Shown here: positions 17,972 through 27,669 of the stretch, piece after piece
Position numbering within the stretch: position 1 is the stretch's first letter
How the letters are laid out: every line of letters starts with the position of its first letter
Origin: Pseudomonas sp. B21-023
GTDB taxonomy: Bacteria > Pseudomonadota > Gammaproteobacteria > Pseudomonadales > Pseudomonadaceae
DNA: 64,000 nucleotides
Direction of reading: 5' to 3'
Assembly: GCF_024749165.1 (NCBI RefSeq)
Contig: NZ_CP087190.1
Location: forward strand, 372,001-436,000
The notes under the pieces: generated by a model
Databases searched by the model: none
What the model was told of the DNA's origin: nothing
The model's input: only the letters and a program-made list of their open reading frames with translations
Position numbers and translations under genes: made by a program

Positions 17972-20434
17972 TTAGAACAGATCCATCGGCGCTGCTTCAT
18001 CTGCCGGCAGCGGGCTGCCCGGTGCTGCGCCGTTGCCCAGTTCGTCCGCCGACGGTGGCGAGTCCTCGGCCTTGAACAGTTCGAAGTAGGCGTTCGGCGT
18101 GCTCGGTGTAGCGGCGCGGCCGCTGATTGGGTCGACGCGCAGGCTGAGGATGCCTTCGGGTTCGGCAGGTGGGTGCTCGGGCATGCCCTTGAGCGCGGCG
18201 CCCATGAAGCTCATCCAGATCGGCAGGGCCACGGTGCCGCCGTATTCGCGGCGCCCCAGGGTTTCCGGCTGGTCGAAGCCGACCCACACGGTAGTGACAT
18301 AGTCAGCGTTGTAGCCGGAGAACCAGGCGTCCTTGGACTCGTTGGTGGTGCCGGTCTTGCCCGCCAGGTCCGAGCGGCCAAGGGCCAGGGCTCGGCGGCC
18401 GGTACCGCGCTTGATCACGTCCTGCAGCATGGTGGTGAGAATGTACGAGGTGCGGCCATCGATGATCTGCTCGGCAACGGCGGGCGCCTGGGGCACTTGG
18501 GGGGACGGGGTGAGCTGCCCTGCGGCCGGCAGCGCCTCGCCTGGCATCGGGGCGGTGCTGATGGGTGCCTCAGGTGCGGCGAGGCCGACCTGGTCCTGGG
18601 TGCCCTGCGGCACGCGTGGCGGGTTGGCGGTGAACAGGGTTTCGCCGTTGCGGCTCTCGACACGCTCGATCAGGTACGGGCTGATCTTGTAGCCGCCGTT
18701 GGCGAAGGTGCTCCAGCCGGTGGCGATCTCCATCGGCGTGAGTGTCGCGGTGCCCAGTGCCAGCGACAGGTTGCGCGGCAGGTCCTGTTTGTTGAAGCCG
18801 AACTTGGCGATGTAGTCGATGGTGCGATCCACGCCCATCGCCTGCAACAGGCGGATCGATACGAGGTTGCGCGACTTGTACAGCGCTTCGCGCATGCGGA
18901 TCGGGCCGAGGAAGGTATTGGTGTCGTTCTTCGGGCGCCAGACCTTGTCCAGGTACTCGTCGACGAACACGATCGGAGCATCGTTGACCAGGCTGGCGGC
19001 GGTGTAGCCGTTGTCCAGGGCGGCGCTATAGACGAAAGGCTTGAAGCTCGAGCCTGGCTGGCGCTTGGCCTGCATGGCGCGGTTGTAGTTGCTCTGCTCG
19101 AAGGAGAAACCGCCGACCAGCGCACGGATGGCGCCGTTGTAAGGGTCGAGGGTGACCAGCGCGCTCTGGGCGGCAGGAACCTGGCTGAACTTGAGCTTGC
19201 CATCCTCCTGGCGTTGCAGGCGCACCAGGTCGCCGACCTGGGCCACGTCGGCTGCTGATTGCGGCGAGCGCCCCTGCGAGTTGCTGTTGAGGTAAGGGCG
19301 GGCCCATTTCATGGTGTCCCAGGCGACGTTTTCCTCCAGGCCGCCACGGGTCATCACCTTCAACCCGGTCTTCTCGACCTGGGTGACGATGGCGGGCTCC
19401 AGGCCACCCAGGGTGCGTTGCTTGCTCAGCTCCTGCAGCCAGGCCGCACGCGTCTTGCCAGGGAAGCGCGCCTCGGGGCCGCGGTAGCCGTGGCGTTCGT
19501 CGTACTCGCTGAGGCCGTTGAGGACCGCGCTGTTGGCCATCTGCTGCATGTCGCTCGGCACCGTGGTGGTGACCCGGAAGCCTTCGGTATAGGCGTCGCT
19601 GCCGTAGCGACCGACCATCTCGGCCCGGGCCATCTCGGCGACGTACGGCGCATTCACTTCCGGGGTCGGTACGTGGTAGCTGGCATTCAGCGGTTCAGCC
19701 AGGGCGGCCTGGTAGCTGGCTTCATCGATCTTGCCGAGTTTGTACATGCGCCCGAGGATCCAGTCGCGGCGCTCCTTGGCGCGTACCGGGTTGGCCAGCG
19801 GGTTGAAGCGCGAGGGTGCCTTGGGCAGGCCGGCGATCATGGCCATCTGCGCCAGGCTGACGTCGCGAATCGACTTGCCGTAGTACACCTGTGCCGCGGC
19901 GTCGATGCCGTAGGCACGGTTGCCCAGGTAGATCTTGTTGACGTACAGCTCGAGAATTTCGTCCTTGGTCAATTCCCGCTCGATCTGCAGGGCCAGGAGA
20001 ATCTCGTTGGTCTTGCGCGAGAAGCTGCGTTCGCTGGTGAGGAAGAAGTTCTTCGCCACCTGCATGGTGATGGTGCTGCCGCCGCTCTGGATGTGCCCGG
20101 ACTTGACCAACTGCGAGGCCGCGCGCATCAGGCTGCTAGGGTCGACGCCATAGTGGTTGAGGAAATTGTCGTCCTCAGCGGACAGAAGCGCCTGGATGAA
20201 CTGTGGGGGAATTTCCTGGAACTTGATCGGCGAGCGCCGCATCTCGCCGAACTCGGCGATCAGCTTGCCGTCGCTGCTGTAGACCCTCAGGGGGATTTGC
20301 AACTGGACGCTTCTGAGCGCGTCGACCGAGGGCAGGTTGGGACTAAGATACAGAAACGCACCGCTCACACCGAGAACGAGCGCGCAGATGACGGCGACGA
20401 GAGACCACCAGAAGAACTTCAGCAGGCGTATCAA
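17972..20434 (-). CDS. mrcA: Penicillin-binding protein 1A (MrcA/PonA)
   Basis: Bifunctional peptidoglycan synthase of 820 residues. A membrane anchor lies at residues 8-30 (FWWSLVAVICALVLGVSGAF). The glycosyltransferase domain has the catalytic Glu in LLSAEDDNFLNHYGVD and the motif GGSTITMQVAKN. An OB-like insert and then the transpeptidase domain follow, with the nucleophile Ser in PGSSFKPF and the KTGTTNESKDAWF box near the C-terminus. The outermost usable start is a TTG at 20434; no ATG occurs in frame before the catalytic region. It is divergent from pilM, the conserved mrcA/pilMNOPQ (hofMNOPQ) order. Confidence 0.96.
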   Translation of the reverse strand: MIRLLKFFWWSLVAVICALVLGVSGAFLYLSPNLPSVDALRSVQLQIPLRVYSSDGKLIAEFGEMRRSPIKFQEIPPQFIQALLSAEDDNFLNHYGVDPSSLMRAASQLVKSGHIQSGGSTITMQVAKNFFLTSERSFSRKTNEILLALQIERELTKDEILELYVNKIYLGNRAYGIDAAAQVYYGKSIRDVSLAQMAMIAGLPKAPSRFNPLANPVRAKERRDWILGRMYKLGKIDEASYQAALAEPLNASYHVPTPEVNAPYVAEMARAEMVGRYGSDAYTEGFRVTTTVPSDMQQMANSAVLNGLSEYDERHGYRGPEARFPGKTRAAWLQELSKQRTLGGLEPAIVTQVEKTGLKVMTRGGLEENVAWDTMKWARPYLNSNSQGRSPQSAADVAQVGDLVRLQRQEDGKLKFSQVPAAQSALVTLDPYNGAIRALVGGFSFEQSNYNRAMQAKRQPGSSFKPFVYSAALDNGYTAASLVNDAPIVFVDEYLDKVWRPKNDTNTFLGPIRMREALYKSRNLVSIRLLQAMGVDRTIDYIAKFGFNKQDLPRNLSLALGTATLTPMEIATGWSTFANGGYKISPYLIERVESRNGETLFTANPPRVPQGTQDQVGLAAPEAPISTAPMPGEALPAAGQLTPSPQVPQAPAVAEQIIDGRTSYILTTMLQDVIKRGTGRRALALGRSDLAGKTGTTNESKDAWFSGYNADYVTTVWVGFDQPETLGRREYGGTVALPIWMSFMGAALKGMPEHPPAEPEGILSLRVDPISGRAATPSTPNAYFELFKAEDSPPSADELGNGAAPGSPLPADEAAPMDLF

Positions 20435-20499
20435 GGCTTTTGGGTGTCCAGATTGAGAGTGGATTGCGCGCAGGGCCGGCGGGCAGGAAAACGCTGGCC

Positions 20500-20505
20500 A
20501 TTATA
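20500..20505 (-). promoter_or_regulatory. Consensus -10 box for mrcA
   Basis: On the minus strand this reads TATAAT, 66 bp before the mrcA start, with no good -35 partner at 17 bp. The gap between mrcA and pilM (20435-20599) must hold both divergent promoters. Confidence 0.45.
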
Positions 20506-20599
20506 AGCATTTTTCGCCCCGTCGGGTGACCGCCCGGGGAGAGGGACGACCGCCTGCGCCGCAAGGGGGCAGGCAGCCAATGACCAGGAAGGAACAGCC

Positions 20600-21496
20600 A
20601 TGCTTGGACGCTTTGGCAGGGACGCCGGTTCACTGCTGGGGGTGGAAATCGCCTCCGACGCCGTACGGATGCTGCACCTGCGCCGCCAGCGTGGCGGTTG
20701 TCGGGTGATGGGTTGGGCGCAAGAGCGCCTTGGTGACGCGCCAGGTAGTTCATTGGGGCGTGACGAGGTGGAGTGCCTGGTCGCGGGGCTGCGACAGGCA
20801 CATGCCAGGTGTCGGACTTCGCAGTCCCGGGTCGCCCTGGCGTTGCCTGCATCGCAGGTCATCTGCAAGGTTTGCCGCCTGCCTGCAGGGTTGCCCGGCC
20901 ATGGCGTCGAAGCCGCCTTGCTTGCACAGGCCGAGCAGCTGTTTCCCTTTCCTGTGGAAGACCTTGCCCTGGATTTCCAGGTGTATGGCCCATGCGCGGA
21001 GGATGCCGGGCAGGTCGAGGTGTTGGTGGTGGCCTGTAGGCAAAGTCAGCTCGACCCACTGGAGCGCGTGTTCGCGCAAGCCAGCCTGCAGTTGGTAGCT
21101 GTGGAGGTGGACAGCTTTGCGTTGCGCCGGGCATTGGTGGCCGAGGCGCAGGCAAGCGTCACGGCGCTGCTGCAGTTGGAGCGGGACGAGGTAGTCCTGC
21201 ATCGTTGGCAGGGAGGCCACATACCGCATCGGCAGCGCTGTGTCGTGCCCTCTGTGGCGCGTTGGGCCGAGGCTGTCGAGGGGCTCTGGCAGTCGGGTGC
21301 CCAGGGCGCGTTGGAGCAAGTTGTGTTGTTCGGGGCCACCGCCGATGAGGTTCGGGCAGCAGAGCTGTCCGAGCGTCTGGGCGTGAAATGCCATGTCGGC
21401 CGCCCGGGGCCTCTGGCCGGCGAATTCGATGAAGCCAGCGTGCCCGCTGCCGCCATGGCCTTGGTCTGTGGCTTGGCAATGGGAGGCCTGGCATGA
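20600..21496 (+). CDS. pilM: PilM-like actin-fold assembly protein
   Basis: Cytoplasmic actin-like ATPase-fold protein that binds the N-terminus of PilN in the type IV pilus alignment complex. The opening LLGVEIASDAVRMLHLRR is the phosphate-1-like motif of PilM, followed by ALALPASQVICKVCRLPAGL. It is 298 residues, clearly shorter than the roughly 354 of P. aeruginosa PilM, and diverged, so ATP binding is uncertain. A good AAGGA site precedes the ATG. It overlaps pilN by 4 bp. The cluster corresponds to hofMNOPQ of E. coli, which supports DNA uptake. Confidence 0.82.
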   Translation: MLGRFGRDAGSLLGVEIASDAVRMLHLRRQRGGCRVMGWAQERLGDAPGSSLGRDEVECLVAGLRQAHARCRTSQSRVALALPASQVICKVCRLPAGLPGHGVEAALLAQAEQLFPFPVEDLALDFQVYGPCAEDAGQVEVLVVACRQSQLDPLERVFAQASLQLVAVEVDSFALRRALVAEAQASVTALLQLERDEVVLHRWQGGHIPHRQRCVVPSVARWAEAVEGLWQSGAQGALEQVVLFGATADEVRAAELSERLGVKCHVGRPGPLAGEFDEASVPAAAMALVCGLAMGGLA

Positions 21497-22032
21497 AAGG
21501 ACGACTGAATCTGATGCCCTGGCGCGAACAGCGCCGGGCAAGCGTTGTGCGGCGATTCCAGATCACCCTGGTCGCCACGCTGGTGGTGGCGCTGTGCGGG
21601 GTCATGTTGCTCGATCGAACGGCGCGGTCGCGTCTGGCCAGACAGGCGCAGGTTGTCGCCACGCAGCAGGTGGCCGTTGAGCGGTTGGACGCTTCGCTGC
21701 GGCAGATCGATCAGTTGCGTGAAACACGGGATGCGTTGTCGGCCGAGCAAGCGGCGGTGTCTGCGCTGGACGCAGCGCGAGCGCAGTTGCCTGGGCTGTT
21801 TCTCGCATTGGAGCAGGCAATGCCCGAAGGCGCGCGCTTGACCGAGGTGGGTGTGGAGGACGGACATTTGCGCCTTGCCGGATTGGCAGCCTCTGCTTCA
21901 GTGGTGGCCCGGCTTATGCGCGGCTTGGAGCAGGTAGCGATGGTACGGGACCTGCAGCTTGTTCACTTGCGGCGTCATGGCCAGGGCGATGAATTCCTGC
22001 TGGCGGCGCGCTTGTTGGCGGGTGAGTCATGA
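21493..22032 (+). CDS. pilN: PilN-like inner-membrane assembly protein
   Basis: 179-residue bitopic protein. The N-terminal cytoplasmic motif GRLNLMPWREQRRA is the PilN 'INLLPWR' box that docks onto PilM. A membrane helix follows at about residues 25-42 (ITLVATLVVALCGVMLL), then a coiled-coil (RLDASLRQIDQLRETRDALS) and a ferredoxin-like periplasmic domain. Starts in the ATGA overlap with pilM and ends in an ATGA overlap with the next gene, so the genes are translationally coupled. Confidence 0.87.
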   Translation: MKGRLNLMPWREQRRASVVRRFQITLVATLVVALCGVMLLDRTARSRLARQAQVVATQQVAVERLDASLRQIDQLRETRDALSAEQAAVSALDAARAQLPGLFLALEQAMPEGARLTEVGVEDGHLRLAGLAASASVVARLMRGLEQVAMVRDLQLVHLRRHGQGDEFLLAARLLAGES

Positions 22033-23042
22033 ACCGCCTGTGGGCCCAGGATTGGCAGGGCCTGGCGGCCCGGTCCCGGTTGTTCCGGTGGATGGTGGCA
22101 GCAGGGTTGCTGTTTCTGGTGACTTTTGTGGGTTATTTCGCCCGCCTGCGTGAGCCGCTCAATAGGCATGCCGAGGCAGTCCAGAGACAGTTGCAGCTAC
22201 AGGGCGTCTTGGAGGATGGGGCGGGAAAACTTGTCGAGCTGGAGCGAGCGCAGGAGGCTCTGGAACAAGCCAGGATGGGGCTGCAAGCGTTGCGATGGCG
22301 ACTGGCTGCGGGCGAGGGCATGAGTGAACTGCTTGACCAGTTGGCCTTGTCGGGCCATGAGCATGGCCTGTCGTTCGAACGCATCGAGGTAAACGAAGCG
22401 CTGCAGGCAGCAGGGTACCGTCTGCAGCCTCTGGATATAAGCGTGCACGGGCGCTACCCGGCGTTGCGCTTATGGCTTGAGCAGTGGCTACAGCAGTTGC
22501 GTTTGCTGAACGTGCCCCATCTCAGGTTGGCCTTGCAGGAAGAGGGCACAGGGGTGGTTGGCGCAAGGTTGCTGATACATGCCTATCACCCAGGGGAAGA
22601 GCTTCCCGTGCCGGCTGCCTTGGCGGATGAGCCTGCCCAGGCTGCTCAGTCGAAGACCACGTTCGATCCATTTCAGGCCTGGTTGCCCGCCACGCACGGT
22701 AAAGAGCTGCGGCATATTCCCTTGGCGCGATTGGAAATGGTCGGAAGCCTGTCCCAGTCAGGGCGTCGCCAGGCGTTGTTGCGTTCGGCGGGGCACGTGT
22801 ATCGGGTCGGTCAAGGCGACCGGCTCGGGTTGGATGAGGGGGTCGTGGTGGCAATCGATGCCGATCGGCTGGAGGTCCGCGAGCAGATCTACCTTGGCGG
22901 GCGTTGGCAGGCGCGTTCCAGGTATCTGGTGCTTGTAGAACGTGAGCAAGGAGAGGTCAGGGATGAGGCCGAGACGATGGTTGAGCGGCGTGGGGTTGAT
23001 GTTGAGCATCCTGGCGGTGCAGGCAGCGGAGCTTCAGGGTGA
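22029..23042 (+). CDS. PilO-PilP fusion protein
   Basis: One 337-residue frame carries two proteins that are usually separate. Residues 1-190 look like PilO: cytoplasmic tail, membrane helix at 21-37, coiled coil, and a ferredoxin-like domain (LDISVHGRYPALRLWLEQWL). Residues 205-305 look like PilP: FDPFQAWLPATHGKELRHIP, then LARLEMVGSLSQSGRRQALL and a beta-sandwich ending SRYLVLVER. The PilP signal peptide and lipidated Cys are absent, so here the PilP domain would be tethered by the PilO helix. Residues from about 312 on are encoded in DNA that also encodes the start of pilQ in another frame. The PilP domain normally contacts the secretin. Confidence 0.8.
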   Translation: MNRLWAQDWQGLAARSRLFRWMVAAGLLFLVTFVGYFARLREPLNRHAEAVQRQLQLQGVLEDGAGKLVELERAQEALEQARMGLQALRWRLAAGEGMSELLDQLALSGHEHGLSFERIEVNEALQAAGYRLQPLDISVHGRYPALRLWLEQWLQQLRLLNVPHLRLALQEEGTGVVGARLLIHAYHPGEELPVPAALADEPAQAAQSKTTFDPFQAWLPATHGKELRHIPLARLEMVGSLSQSGRRQALLRSAGHVYRVGQGDRLGLDEGVVVAIDADRLEVREQIYLGGRWQARSRYLVLVEREQGEVRDEAETMVERRGVDVEHPGGAGSGASG

Positions 23043-24222
23043 GCCGATGTCGCTCAACTTCCAGGATGTCGAGCTGCGCTCGGTGCTTAAGGTCATGGCC
23101 GAGCACGCCGGCGTCAACCTGGTTGCCAGTGATTCGGTGCAGGGGCGGATAACCCTGCGCCTGGAGGACGTGCCCTGGGGGCAGGCGCTCGACCTGGTGC
23201 TGCGCAGCAAGGGGCTGGGTAGGCGCCAGGAGGGTAATGTGCTGCTGATCGCCCCCGTTGCGGAACTGGCCGGGCAGGCCCGGGGTATGGGCGAGGAGGT
23301 GTTGCTGGAGCCCTTGCGGCGTGAACTGATCCCGGTCTTTCATGCCAAGGCCGCCGAGCTGGCGGAGCTGTTGCTGGCGAGCCTGGCCGATGACGGCATT
23401 CTGACGGGGCGCGGCAGCCTCAGTGTGGATGCGCGGACCAACACGCTGGTGGTCACTCAGCCTGGCGAACGGCTTGCCGAGCTGCGCAGGCTGGTGACGC
23501 AACTGGATGTGCCGGTGCGCCAGGTCATGATCGAGGCGCGTATCGTCGAGGCCAGCGTCGATTACGAGAAGGTGCTGGGCGTGCGATGGGGTGGCCCGTT
23601 GTATGGGGGGGACAGTCGCCTGGGTAGCGACCTGTTCGTCGATCTCGGGGTCGAGCGGGCCAATGCCGGGCTCGGCGTGGGGTTGCTGCGCAGCGACATT
23701 CTGCTGGACCTGGAGCTCAGCGCCATGGAGAAGAGCGGCAATGGCGAGGTCATCTCCCAGCCCAAGGTGGTCACGGCCGACAAGGAGACTGCGCGCATAC
23801 TCAAGGGCACCGAAGTGCCGTATCAGGAGACCACCCGCAGTGGCGCCACCTCGATTTCCTTTCGCGAGGCCTCCCTGTCGCTGGAGGTGACGCCGCAGAT
23901 CACCCCGGATGGCAAGGTAGTGATGGATGTGCGTGTGACCAAGGACGAGCCCGACTTCATCAATGCGCTGAACGATGTGCCGCCGATCCGCAAGAATGAG
24001 GTCACGGCGAAGGTCCGGGTGGCCGATGGGCAGACCATTGTGATTGGTGGCGTGTACTCGACGTCGCAGAACAAAGTGGTCGACAAGGTGCCATTTTTCG
24101 GTGATCTGCCGTATGTTGGGCGGCTGTTTCGACGCGATGCATTACAAGAGAAAAAATCCGAGCTGCTGGTCTTCCTGACTCCGCGTATCATGAGTGACCA
24201 GGCGATTGCTGTGAGTCGTTGA
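22963..24222 (+). CDS. pilQ: Short PilQ/HofQ-type secretin
   Basis: Outer-membrane secretin channel for pili or DNA uptake. The start is the ATG at 22963 with GGAGAGG upstream; it begins a signal peptide ([20 protein letters not shown]). The N0/STN domain is at about 25-95 ([20 protein letters not shown]), the N1 domain at 105-175, and the secretin core from about 185, with [14 protein letters not shown], the signature [20 protein letters not shown] and the C-terminal [19 protein letters not shown]. At 419 residues it lacks the N-terminal AMIN domains of P. aeruginosa PilQ and resembles HofQ or ComE secretins. The first 80 bp overlap the PilO-PilP gene. Confidence 0.88.
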   Translation: MRPRRWLSGVGLMLSILAVQAAELQGEPMSLNFQDVELRSVLKVMAEHAGVNLVASDSVQGRITLRLEDVPWGQALDLVLRSKGLGRRQEGNVLLIAPVAELAGQARGMGEEVLLEPLRRELIPVFHAKAAELAELLLASLADDGILTGRGSLSVDARTNTLVVTQPGERLAELRRLVTQLDVPVRQVMIEARIVEASVDYEKVLGVRWGGPLYGGDSRLGSDLFVDLGVERANAGLGVGLLRSDILLDLELSAMEKSGNGEVISQPKVVTADKETARILKGTEVPYQETTRSGATSISFREASLSLEVTPQITPDGKVVMDVRVTKDEPDFINALNDVPPIRKNEVTAKVRVADGQTIVIGGVYSTSQNKVVDKVPFFGDLPYVGRLFRRDALQEKKSELLVFLTPRIMSDQAIAVSR

Positions 24223-24226
24223 TTCT

Positions 24227-24745
24227 GTGCGAAATTTGATACTTGTAGGGCCCATGGGCGCTGGAAAAAGCACCATCGGGCGCCTGTTGGCCAAAGAGCT
24301 GCGCCTGCTGTTCAAGGATTCCGACAAGGAAATCGAGCTGCGAACCGGCGCCAACATACCGTGGATCTTCGACAAGGAAGGCGAGCCGGGCTTTCGCGAC
24401 CGCGAGCAGGCGATGATCGCCGAACTCTGCGCGCTTGATGGTGTGGTTCTGGCGACCGGTGGCGGCGCAGTGATGCGCGACGCCAACCGTGCCGCGCTGC
24501 ATGCCGGTGGCCGGGTGATCTACCTGCATGCCTCGGTGGAGCAGCAAGTGGGGCGCACCTCCCGTGACCGCAACCGACCGCTGTTGCGCACCGCCAACCC
24601 GGAAGCCACCTTGCGTGCCCTGCTTGAAACACGCGACCCGCTTTATCGCGAGATTGCCGACCTGGTGGTGGAAACCGACGAACGGCCACCGCGCATGGTC
24701 GTGCTCGACATTCTCGAGCGTCTGCAGAAGTTGCCGCCCCGCTGA
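24227..24745 (+). CDS. aroK: Shikimate kinase
   Basis: Phosphorylates shikimate at O3 with ATP in the chorismate pathway. 172 residues. The start codon is GTG at 24227, 4 bp after the pilQ stop. Walker A is GPMGAGKST; the shikimate-binding residues are in [20 protein letters not shown] and the ATGGGAVMR loop; the lid Arg is in SRDRNRPLL. It is followed by aroB, the standard aroKB pair. Confidence 0.97.
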   Translation: MRNLILVGPMGAGKSTIGRLLAKELRLLFKDSDKEIELRTGANIPWIFDKEGEPGFRDREQAMIAELCALDGVVLATGGGAVMRDANRAALHAGGRVIYLHASVEQQVGRTSRDRNRPLLRTANPEATLRALLETRDPLYREIADLVVETDERPPRMVVLDILERLQKLPPR

Positions 24746-24776
24746 GCGGGGTCTATCCTCGGCGACCAACGCCGAG
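24737..24776. other. Two hairpins in the aroK-aroB gap
   Basis: cccc-gctgagc-gggg overlaps the aroK stop codon, and ctcggcg-accaa-cgccgag follows at 24758-24776. There is no T-run after either, so they more likely modulate message stability or aroB expression than end transcription. Confidence 0.45.
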
Positions 24777-24840
24777 ACGGGGTTGAACGTCACCGCGTGG
24801 GGCCACAGCGCCACCGCGCCCAAGTACATTGTGGGGATAC

Positions 24841-25938
24841 ATGCAGACACTTAAGGTCGACCTGGGCGAGCGTAGCTACCCGATCTACATTGGCGAAGGC
24901 CTGCTTGACCAGCCCGAGCTGCTGGCGCCGCATATTGCCGGCCGGCAGGTCGCCATCGTCTCCAACGAGACCGTCGCACCCCTGTACCTCGAACGCCTGA
25001 GCAAGACCCTGGGTGCCTACTCGGTGCTGCCGGTGGTGTTGCCCGACGGCGAGGCCCACAAGAATTGGGAAACCCTGCAACTGATCTTCGATGCCCTGCT
25101 GACCGCGCGTCATGACCGGCGCACCACCGTGGTCGCCCTCGGTGGCGGGGTGATCGGTGACATGGCCGGCTTTGCCGCGGCCTGCTACCAGCGTGGGGTC
25201 GACTTCATCCAGGTGCCCACCACGCTGCTGTCCCAGGTGGACTCCTCGGTGGGCGGCAAGACCGGCATCAACCACCCGCTGGGCAAGAACATGGTCGGTG
25301 CCTTCTACCAGCCCAACGCAGTGCTGATCGACACTACCAGCCTGAAAACCTTGCCTGCGCGTGAGTTGTCCGCCGGTCTCGCCGAAGTCATCAAGTACGG
25401 CCTGATCTGCGACAAGCCATTCCTCGCCTGGCTCGAGGACAATATGCAGGCGCTACGTGCCCTGGACTCCGTCGCCCTGACCGAGGCCATCCGTCGCTCC
25501 TGCGCGGCCAAGGCCGCCGTGGTTGGTGCTGATGAGCGCGAATCGGGCGTGCGTGCCACGCTCAACCTTGGCCACACCTTCGGCCATGCCATCGAAACAC
25601 ACATGGGTTATGGCGTCTGGCTGCACGGCGAAGCCGTGGCGGCCGGCACGGTCATGGCCCTGGAAATGTCCATGCGCCTGGGCTGGATCGACCAGCCGGC
25701 GCGTGATCGCGGAATTCGCCTGCTGCAGGACGCAGGATTGCCGGTGGTGCCACCACAGGAAATGACCCCGGCGCATTTCATGGAGCACATGGCGGTCGAC
25801 AAGAAAGTGCTCGACGGGCGCCTGCGCCTGGTGCTGCTGCGCCAGCTGGGCGAGGCCGTCGTCACCGACGACTATTCGACAGAGATTCTTCAGGCCACGC
25901 TGGCGGCGGATTACCGCGCGATCGTGGCCCAGCTTTGA
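24841..25938 (+). CDS. aroB: 3-dehydroquinate synthase
   Basis: Cyclises DAHP to 3-dehydroquinate with NAD+ and a divalent metal, the second shikimate-pathway step. 365 residues from the ATG at 24841 ([18 protein letters not shown]); a GTG at 24829 is less likely. The NAD-binding glycines are in [37 protein letters not shown], the metal-binding Glu in [13 protein letters not shown] and the His in [12 protein letters not shown] are all present. The damX-like gene follows after 15 bp. Confidence 0.97.
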   Translation: MQTLKVDLGERSYPIYIGEGLLDQPELLAPHIAGRQVAIVSNETVAPLYLERLSKTLGAYSVLPVVLPDGEAHKNWETLQLIFDALLTARHDRRTTVVALGGGVIGDMAGFAAACYQRGVDFIQVPTTLLSQVDSSVGGKTGINHPLGKNMVGAFYQPNAVLIDTTSLKTLPARELSAGLAEVIKYGLICDKPFLAWLEDNMQALRALDSVALTEAIRRSCAAKAAVVGADERESGVRATLNLGHTFGHAIETHMGYGVWLHGEAVAAGTVMALEMSMRLGWIDQPARDRGIRLLQDAGLPVVPPQEMTPAHFMEHMAVDKKVLDGRLRLVLLRQLGEAVVTDDYSTEILQATLAADYRAIVAQL

Positions 25939-25953
25939 GGTTGTGACAACGCA

Positions 25954-27579
25954 ATGACCAGTCTGCATGCCGATGAGGCGTTTCTCGATCATTACCAGCT
26001 GAGCCACGATCCGTTCGCACCCCGGGTGCCCGGTTTCAAGTTCTTTCCCGCCCAGCGCAAGCCAGTGCTTGGCCAGCTGCACCACCTGGCGCGTTACAGC
26101 CAGTTGATGCTGGCGGTCACCGGCCCTGTGGGCAGCGGCAAGACTTTGCTGCGCCAGGCGCTGGTGGCCAGCACCAACAAGCAGTCGGTGCAAAGCGTGG
26201 TGGTATCCGCCCGTGGCGCCAGCGACGCGGCCAGCGTGCTCGGCCAGGTGGCACAGTCGCTGGGCGTGGCGCAGCCGGAAGTGCAGGCGATCCTGTCGCA
26301 GGTGGTGCAACTGGCGCTGACCGGCCAGGAAGTCTATCTGCTGGTGGACGATGCGGAACAACTTGACGAGTCGGCACTCCAAGCGTTGCTGGAGTTGGCG
26401 GCAGGCGTAGCTGAAGGGCGTCCGCACGTGTTCCTGTTCGGCGAGCCTTCGCTGATCGCCGGGTTGGACGAGCTCAATGCCGATGGCGAGCGATTCCACG
26501 TCATTGAACTGGCCCCGTACAGCGAGGAAGAAACCCGCGAGTACCTGGAGCAGCGCCTGGAGGGTGCTGGCCGGGGCATCGAGGTGTTCACCGCCGAGCA
26601 GATCGTCGACATCCACGAAAACGCCGACGGCTGGCCTGGGAACATCAACCAGGTCGCCCGCGATACCTTGATCGAAGCCATGATCGCCAGCCGTACCACG
26701 GTCAAGCGACCAACCATGGGGTTCAAAATGCCTAAGAAACACGTGCTCGCGTTGTCCGCAGTGGTCGTGGTCGCCGTTGGCGCGGCGGTCCTGATGCCCA
26801 AGAAAGGCGACAAGGCCCCGGCCGACGCGCCCCCCGCTGCCCAGGCCCAACTGCCCCTGGGTGACGGCGGCAACGGCGGCGCGCCCGCCATCGAGTTCTC
26901 CGGCTCCTCGCAGCCCATGCCGTTGCCGCTGGTCGGCCAGTCGCAGCCGGTAATGCGCGAACCGCTGGCCCAGGCCGCTGGCATGGGTGAAGGTGAAGAC
27001 GGCGGGCCGGCCGACAACACTGCACTGCAGCCAGCCACGCCATCGGCTGCCGTGCCGCCGACCGTGACCACCATCGCGCCGCCGCAAGGTGCCACCGCCA
27101 GTCCTGCGCCGGCCCCGGCCCAGCCGGTGACCAGCGCTCCGGTACAGCCGGTTGCGCCTGCGACGAAGCCGGTAGCAACCCAGTCGGTAAAGCCGGTTGC
27201 ACCTGCCAAGCCGGCCCCGGCCCCGACCCAGGTCGCGAGCGCCAAGCCTGCAGCCAAACCTGCCGAAAAACCGGCTGCTGGCGGGGCCGGCAACAGCAGC
27301 TGGTACGCTGGCCAGAAGCCCGGTAATTACGTGGTACAGATCTTCGGCACCAGCTCCGAGGCGTCGGCGCAGTCGTTCGTCAAGGCGCAGGGTGGCGACT
27401 ATCGCTACTTCAGGAAAAACCTGCAGGGCAAGCCGCTCTACGTGGTGACCTACGGCAACTTCGCCAACCGCGATGCCGCCGCTGCGGCAATCAAGAACTT
27501 GCCAGCCAAGGTCCAGGCTGGTAAACCTTGGCCACGTACCGTGGGCAGCGTCCAACAAGAGCTGGCCACGGCCCGCTGA
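25954..27579 (+). CDS. DamX-like AAA ATPase with SPOR domain
   Basis: 541 residues in four parts. An N-terminal AAA/ExeA-type ATPase domain has Walker A at about 57-64 (GPVGSGKT) and a Walker B-like VYLLVDDAEQL. A single membrane helix lies near 266-284 (HVLALSAVVVVAVGAAVL). A long Ala/Pro-rich periplasmic linker follows, then a C-terminal SPOR domain (NYVVQIFGTSSEASAQSFVK). The order aroK-aroB-damX is conserved in gamma-proteobacteria; E. coli DamX is a SPOR protein at the septum. The N-terminal ATPase is not part of E. coli DamX but is usual in Pseudomonas. A terminator follows. Confidence 0.87.
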   Translation: MTSLHADEAFLDHYQLSHDPFAPRVPGFKFFPAQRKPVLGQLHHLARYSQLMLAVTGPVGSGKTLLRQALVASTNKQSVQSVVVSARGASDAASVLGQVAQSLGVAQPEVQAILSQVVQLALTGQEVYLLVDDAEQLDESALQALLELAAGVAEGRPHVFLFGEPSLIAGLDELNADGERFHVIELAPYSEEETREYLEQRLEGAGRGIEVFTAEQIVDIHENADGWPGNINQVARDTLIEAMIASRTTVKRPTMGFKMPKKHVLALSAVVVVAVGAAVLMPKKGDKAPADAPPAAQAQLPLGDGGNGGAPAIEFSGSSQPMPLPLVGQSQPVMREPLAQAAGMGEGEDGGPADNTALQPATPSAAVPPTVTTIAPPQGATASPAPAPAQPVTSAPVQPVAPATKPVATQSVKPVAPAKPAPAPTQVASAKPAAKPAEKPAAGGAGNSSWYAGQKPGNYVVQIFGTSSEASAQSFVKAQGGDYRYFRKNLQGKPLYVVTYGNFANRDAAAAAIKNLPAKVQAGKPWPRTVGSVQQELATAR

Positions 27580-27639
27580 TACCTTCCGGGCGGCATCACC
27601 CCGCCGCCCAGTTGCTGAGCGACTTCTAGCTTTCAACTA

Positions 27640-27669
27640 GCCTGCTGCGCCCAAGCGCGGCAGGCTTTT
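27640..27669 (+). terminator. Terminator after the damX-like gene
   Basis: Stem gcctgctgcgc / gcgcggcaggc around ccaa, followed by TTTTCT, 60 bp after the stop. Confidence 0.75.
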
